Source: Xiphophorus maculatus (taxonomy: Eukaryota; Chordata; Actinopteri; Cyprinodontiformes; Poeciliidae). From it: DNA of 64,000 nucleotides. The notes under the pieces were generated by a model. That model was not told where the DNA came from, made no database searches, and saw only the letters and a list, made by a program, of their open reading frames with translations. Below, piece after piece: positions 58,910 through 64,000 of the stretch. Made by a program: the position numbers and the translations under genes. Positions within the stretch are counted from its first letter, which is position 1. Every line of letters begins with the position of its first letter. The stretch covers positions 22,054,501-22,118,500 of the forward strand of contig NC_036447.1 in the NCBI RefSeq assembly GCF_002775205.1. Direction: 5' to 3'.

Positions 58910-60690
58910 TTAAATGATCAACTCTGAATAGAGAAGGTTAGGGTTGGTTTTTCTTCTTCCTCATTAAAACGGTATTAACATTAATTGAAAAACGGTTGTA
59001 ATCGCAGCTTAATACTGGATGTAGAATTTCTTATAACATTCCTCCCAGTTTTTAGCACAAAAATTAAACGTTATTTTGAATTTTATTACTCAGAGTTCTT
59101 TTCTTTCCTTTTAAAGCAGTATACACATATAATCAGTTTCTCTTTTTAATGCTATATGGCCTAATTTTGGCAGGTTACATTTTTACGTAACTGTGAAAAG
59201 TTTGGGTTCAATCTTTCAAGGCAATTCATCTTTTAACTGAGCTATAATGTCGGTACTAAGCAGTGGTGTAAATGCTTATGGTTTCCATAAATGTTCCTAC
59301 TACTATAAACACTTTTGTTATGTCATAAAATAGATCCCATGTCTTTAATTGTTGATATGACTAAAATAGTTTGATGTAAAATTGCATTTAGGCTCAGTTC
59401 CTGTTGTGGACAGATGGGGTCATCTGTTGTAACGTATGCTCTGCTCTGGTCTGTCCTGGTGAAGAAAGACCTAAGCCTAAAAGAAAAGCTCTTTTTATAA
59501 AGTCTTAAATTCACATATCTAAAAAATTAAGGCCTTAAGATGTCTTAAATTCATTAGAAAATATGTACATTGGTCTTTAATGCACTAAACACAGATCTTA
59601 CATTTTGTTGTGGCAGGTCTATTTGGTCTCGTATATTCTATCTAGTTTATTTTTCCCGCAGGAGCAAAACTCAGATGCACTCAGACATTCTGTTCTGTGA
59701 CTTGAGGCGGTTGTGGCTACCGCTAAGTAGCTAGGCAGCTCTTCTGAGTCTATCCTGAGTGTAAATTTATTGCCAGTTGGCTAGACAAGGTTGGCCTTCG
59801 CCTCTGGCTCACTTCCATTTCCAACCCATGGAATATTATTATACAATATCTGTGCAACAAAGCTTGGACAAAATGTAAAATGTTCTTCTGTACTTTTTCA
59901 TAATAATATCAGTCTTAAATGTAATTCATAATTATCTTTAAAAAAAACTTACATTTGAGTTGGTGAAACATGCAGCAACCCTGTTTACCTGTCTGATGTT
60001 TTAACCCTCACCTGGGACCACATAGATCAGGGACCTTTGTCTGGTCTAGAGGGATGTTTGCGACAGCATCTCCTCATAGCCAGGACCATTTGATGCCGCA
60101 AACAACCTCACGTTTCATTACTTTGTAAATCCATAAGACAAAAAGCTCTCAGGGCGTTGGTGGAATCTCCTTCCTGTGTTGCTTAGAAAACCGGTGGGAT
60201 CTTCTTATCTGCATCCATCAGGATAGTCCAGATTAAAATGTTCTTGTTGGAGCAGTGTTTCCCAAATTGGGATTGCTGCCCTACACGTTTTAGGTGTTTC
60301 CCGTACGCCATACACAAGTTGATGATTTCAAGGCTTTTGAAATACTTGGTGGCATGCAGAGGATGTAATCATTTGAGTCGAGAGTTTTGGGAAAGATGCA
60401 TCTAAAATATGCTGGGCAGTGGTCCCTGAGAGCACAAAACTGCCTTCCACATTTCACCCCTACCGAGGAACATTATTCAGAATTGGAAATGACCAGGAAC
60501 ATCGAAATCAGAGCATCACTAGAAATTGTATACATATGAACGCTTTTAAAAAAGAAAGCCCCAAAATTGAACAAAAAAAAAATCTGAAAATTCCTATTTT
60601 GAAATGATAAACATAGCAGAAATCCTGTGCGAAGCTGTTCTATAACCAGCCACACCCTTTTCAACTGTTTCAACTCTGACTCCGCCCCAT
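58910..60690. other. Intergenic region between zfyve27 and golga7b
   Basis: No gene or clear repeat is identified; 'cagtgtttcccaaattggga' near 60255 looks like one end of a hAT-type repeat. In human SFRP5 lies between these two genes; I find no SFRP5-like frizzled or netrin-like coding sequence here. Confidence 0.55.
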
Positions 60691-60798
60691 TATAATTAGC
60701 CCCGCCTCCACGTTAAGCCCCGCCCCTCGTTCCTCCGCGTCCCACTAAAGCGATTTCAGCTCCTGAAGGGATTCTGCCCCGCGTTCACGGATGGCAAC
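60690..60798 (+). promoter_or_regulatory. golga7b: GC-rich golga7b promoter/5' UTR
   Basis: Contains CCCCGCC motifs (about 60699-60725), i.e. Sp1-type GC boxes, and CpG-rich sequence leading to the start codon context gcaacATGGCG. An ATG at 60791 lies out of frame just before the chosen start. Confidence 0.5.
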
Positions 60799-63488
60799 AT
60801 GGCGACAGAGGTAAGACGGGCAAAGCTATGCTTTTCTTTTCCTCTTCGCTCAGGAACGAGACTGTATTTTGTCATTTATCTATGAAAATAAATACAAACA
60901 GACCCCCTCCAGCCCTCCACCCGTTGATGCGGTTAACGCGGTCAGTGAGGGCATCGGGTCTGCACACGGTCAAACTGATTTAACCGCACTTCCCCTCACT
61001 CTGGACCCGACTGTGTCCTACATTATCACACTGAGCTACATAGTCTTCGTTTTTATTCAAAACGACAGGAATTGTGTACGTGGTGAGGGCTAGAGCTCCG
61101 TCTGCGTGACGCGGGTCGGTACATTTATGAGAAACTTGCGGCGTGAACCCGGTCTCCCACCCCCGCGATGTTAAGCTGTTTTGGTGAAAGCAGCTCTATT
61201 TTTCCTCCACCGTTGTTCCCTTTTAATCCGGTGACGGGCCACTGTCTGCCTGCTCTGCTCTGAAACACGCGGGGAAAGCGTTCAGCACCACGGACAGAAG
61301 CCACGCCACGCAGACCTTCAGCTGCCACTGTTTGTGGGGCCGGTTGTAATGTCTATCTGGCCTTTTTTTTTTTTTTTGGTGTGTCTGCCTCATCTTGCTT
61401 CGATCTGTTTGTGAGATGTAGTGAAATGTTGCACCTCATCCCAGCCCATAGAGGAAGATGGGAGATAACCCAGCCGTGGGTGTGTGGATAAGGGAGTGCG
61501 TGGCTCTCCGCCAACAGCTCACCAGGCAGGAACGACTCCAGTCACAGATTGATCGATCATCACGTCCTGTTTGCTCCTACCCGATCGTCCAACGTCAGCT
61601 TCTGTTTGCACACACGGGAGTGAACAGAAGCTTGATGAGCTCCACGGAGGGACGGATCTGTCCAGGCCCTTTATGGACATACGCTGCTTCACTGTCCTTA
61701 TTTTCTGTCCAACTCAGTTCCATAACCTGCAGGAGTTGAGGCACAGCGCGTCTCTCGCCAACAAGGTGTTCATCCAGAGGGACTACAGCGAAGGGACCAC
61801 ATGCAGGTTTCAGACCAAGTTCCCGTCTGAGCTGGAGAGCAGGGTAAGGAGAGGATTTTCTGCCTGGTGTCATTATTTTAGAGGGATCCATGAACATGTG
61901 AACAGACACTTGTGGACAAAAAAAATGTATGAAAAGTCCACAAATTATTATTATTTTGAGAAAATCTACTTTTAATTTGAGTATATTTATGCAGATGAAG
62001 AAAAAAGTCACGTTAAGAAATGTTTACTTTGACAACAAAATCACTTGTAGCATATACTAGCTATGTTTTCTGTCCAGATTCTGCATCTACTCATTTTTGT
62101 AGTTTTTGTTTAAAATTGAACATTTTGCAGTTAATTGCATGTATTATAACAAGGTTAACAGGGCATTTGGAGGAAAAAAAGGCCTAAGTTTGTACCTAAA
62201 ATTATTCAATCCCCATTTCAAATGAGGGTTACTGGCAAAATTCTAACTTGTTCACACACTTGCAATAATCAACTTACACAAGAATGGTTTAAATGTTTTT
62301 GGGTTTTTTTCCTGATTCTTCAAGCTTCTTCAACCGCTTGAAGAGACTACTGTGTTAGAGGACACGTTTCCAAATCTGGCCCGGTCTCATGCACACATGA
62401 TGCAACAACTTCATTAATGGCATCCAGAGTGCTGAAGATCAAACATCTAAAAAAACCCTGGACTGTAGCATTGTGTTGCTTGTTAGAAATAAGTCGAGAG
62501 AATTGCTCAAAGAGTTTAGAGATAGTCGCACTGCAAAAGCAAATGGAACGGGACACAAAGAGGCAGCAAAGGTTACGAAATGTCCCTAGAATTAAACCTG
62601 GGATCATAGTTTAGGGGTTTAAAGTTGAAGGAACAGTGGAACAGTCTGCCCAGAAAGACGAAGCTATCAACAGATGCCACAAGATTTCTGAGAACACGGG
62701 AGGTGAAAAACTTTCTCGTGACTGAAAAATGGCAGCAGGCACTGAAGTTTCAGTTTGACACACCAGTTCAGTGCTGACCCAAAAGAAGAAGAAAAGTTAG
62801 CTCCAATTTTCATTCAGCAAGATAAATAAGAACTTTCTTTCCTTTCTTACACAGTGACTGATACGACGTGTATTTACCCAAAGTCTCCACTCAAGGGATG
62901 CTTTAAGAAATAATGCAGAATTGCCTAGTACTGGGATTTGGATATAAGTTGTAATGCACTGATACTAGATTACTGTCATGATTCACATAACCCTCTATGT
63001 GTGCTAAAGTGTCTTAGGTTTCCTTAGTCTTATGACATATGAGCAGTGAGGGTGCAAATGACTGCATATCTCACTCACATATTTTCCAATGTTTCTCATC
63101 TTTCTTTAAATAACTGCGGGTCATAATGTGTCTGCAGATTGAACTGACTCTGTTTGAGGAGACTGTGAAGACACTGAACAACTTCTATGCAGAAGCAGAA
63201 AAGATTGGAGGCCAGTCTTACCTGGAGGGCTGTCTGGCGTGTGCCACGGCTTATCTCATCTTCCTCTGCATGGAGACTCGCTACGAGAAGGTCAGATTTT
63301 TAGGTTAATGCGTTCTAAAGGTTTAGGTTAATCGGACATAAACGCCAAACAGGTTCTTGCCTTTTCTTGTACAATCTGTTTGTCAGGTGTTGAAGAAAAT
63401 AGCAAAGTACATTCAAGAGCAGAACGAGAAGATCTATGCTCCCAGAGGTCTGCTTATCACTGATCCCATCGAAAGGGGAATGCGTGTT
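60799..63488 (+). CDS. golga7b: Golgin A7 family member B (3' end outside window)
   Basis: Four exons, 60799-60810, 61718-61843, 63138-63290 and 63387-63488, all phase 0, encode 131 residues before the window edge. The first exon codes only MATE, joined to [20 protein letters not shown], which matches human GOLGA7B (MATEVHNLQELRRSASL). This N-terminus separates it from GOLGA7, which starts MRPQQAP. The cysteine-rich core [16 protein letters not shown] and [15 protein letters not shown] follows, then [16 protein letters not shown] and DPIERGMRV. The family stabilises and localises DHHC palmitoyltransferases (GOLGA7B with ZDHHC5) at Golgi and plasma membrane. The last exon (EISIYEDR... in human) is not found up to 64000 and must lie further right. 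Confidence 0.95.
62210..62830 (+). mobile_element. Tc1-like relic in golga7b intron 2
   Basis: The text 'aagacgaagctatcaacaga' with 'tgccacaagatttctgagaa' and 'aaatggcagcaggcactgaa' matches the recalled coding region of a Tc1 family (R..AI...T..F.R...N...V) different from the copy at 11885. There is no open frame of useful length. Confidence 0.6.
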
Positions 63489-64000
63489 GTATCCTTGCTT
63501 GCAAGTATGCGTGGACTTCCAGTTAGTACGGAGTGGGCGCTCATGAGTTGGCAATAAATCTCAGTGTCGTATGAAGTGCACTATTCAGCATTTAAAGTCA
63601 ACTGAACTGCTTGTTGTTGCTATTAAGGTTATTGTTAAGGTCGCCTGTAAAGATACGATTTGTTTCTTTTTTTCTTCTGCATTTCTGCGCGTAGGTGATA
63701 GAAATGTTCTTTTAGTTTGTCAAAAGTATGTTGGAGATTCTCAAAATCCTTCAGAACCCACTGTCTGCATGGAAGTAAAAACCTTAGGTTGAAATACTCT
63801 GTTTTGGTCATTTATTTATAGCAAAAGTATTGTGCCAAGAACTGAACCTTGCAGAACTCCCTTTTGTAGGGAGAACCTACATAAACAAACAATCCAAGAA
63901 TTGCTGGTTTACAAAATTATGTAAGATGTTCAATCAACATCCAGGGAGAAATTGTATGAAAGTCTTTAAAGGAACTTAAATGTATAAAAATACAGAAATG
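63489..64000 (+). other. golga7b: golga7b intron, truncated by the window
   Basis: Follows the donor GTT|GTATCC. No further exon or repeat is recognised to the end of the window. Confidence 0.6.

Noticed and set aside
60869-61093. Open frame in golga7b intron 1
   Set aside because: It has no homology that I recognise and is not needed to join MATE to FHNLQELR.

Overview
This window looks like nuclear DNA of a teleost fish, probably a percomorph. The genes are vertebrate-type and split into many exons with GT-AG introns. Intergenic DNA is AT-rich and full of decayed Tc1/mariner copies, small hAT-like MITEs and L2-like LINE tails of the kind common in fish. There are no bacterial-style operons, CRISPR arrays or recognisable retroviral copies. 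I worked from the sequence alone; gene names rest on recalled family sequences.

Layout, left to right. 0.8-1.0 kb (+): last two coding exons of gprc5b. 4.9-10.1 kb (+): knop1, a lysine-rich nucleolar protein. 13.7-19.3 kb (-): exosc1, the exosome cap subunit Csl4. 20.9-24.4 kb (-): pgam1, glycolytic phosphoglycerate mutase. 26.1-33.3 kb (+): pi4k2a, a palmitoylated phosphatidylinositol 4-kinase. 35.4-36.8 kb (-): avpi1, with a likely upstream non-coding exon and a perfect CRE near 38.1 kb. 40.3-42.4 kb (+): an unnamed C2H2 zinc-finger gene. 48.1-57.7 kb (+): zfyve27 (protrudin), with a probable non-coding first exon near 45.1 kb. 60.8 kb to the window edge (+): golga7b, lacking its last exon.

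The genes from exosc1 to golga7b correspond to the block on human chromosome 10q24, with several human neighbours absent and a zinc-finger gene inserted. gprc5b and knop1 belong to a block on human 16p12, so the window contains a junction between two ancestral neighbourhoods at about 10.1-13.7 kb. These are independent housekeeping and signalling genes, not a pathway. Two of them (pi4k2a and zfyve27) act on endosome and ER membranes, and golga7b is an accessory subunit of palmitoyltransferases.

The points most worth a second look are: tiny in-frame exons in zfyve27, one matching the neuron-specific protrudin-L microexon; a duplicated pair of exons inside knop1; a 1.9-kb repeat with inverted ends carrying about seven copies of a 129-bp unit in a zfyve27 intron; a GC-AG intron in pi4k2a; the CRE upstream of avpi1; and a palindromic cluster near 12.9 kb.
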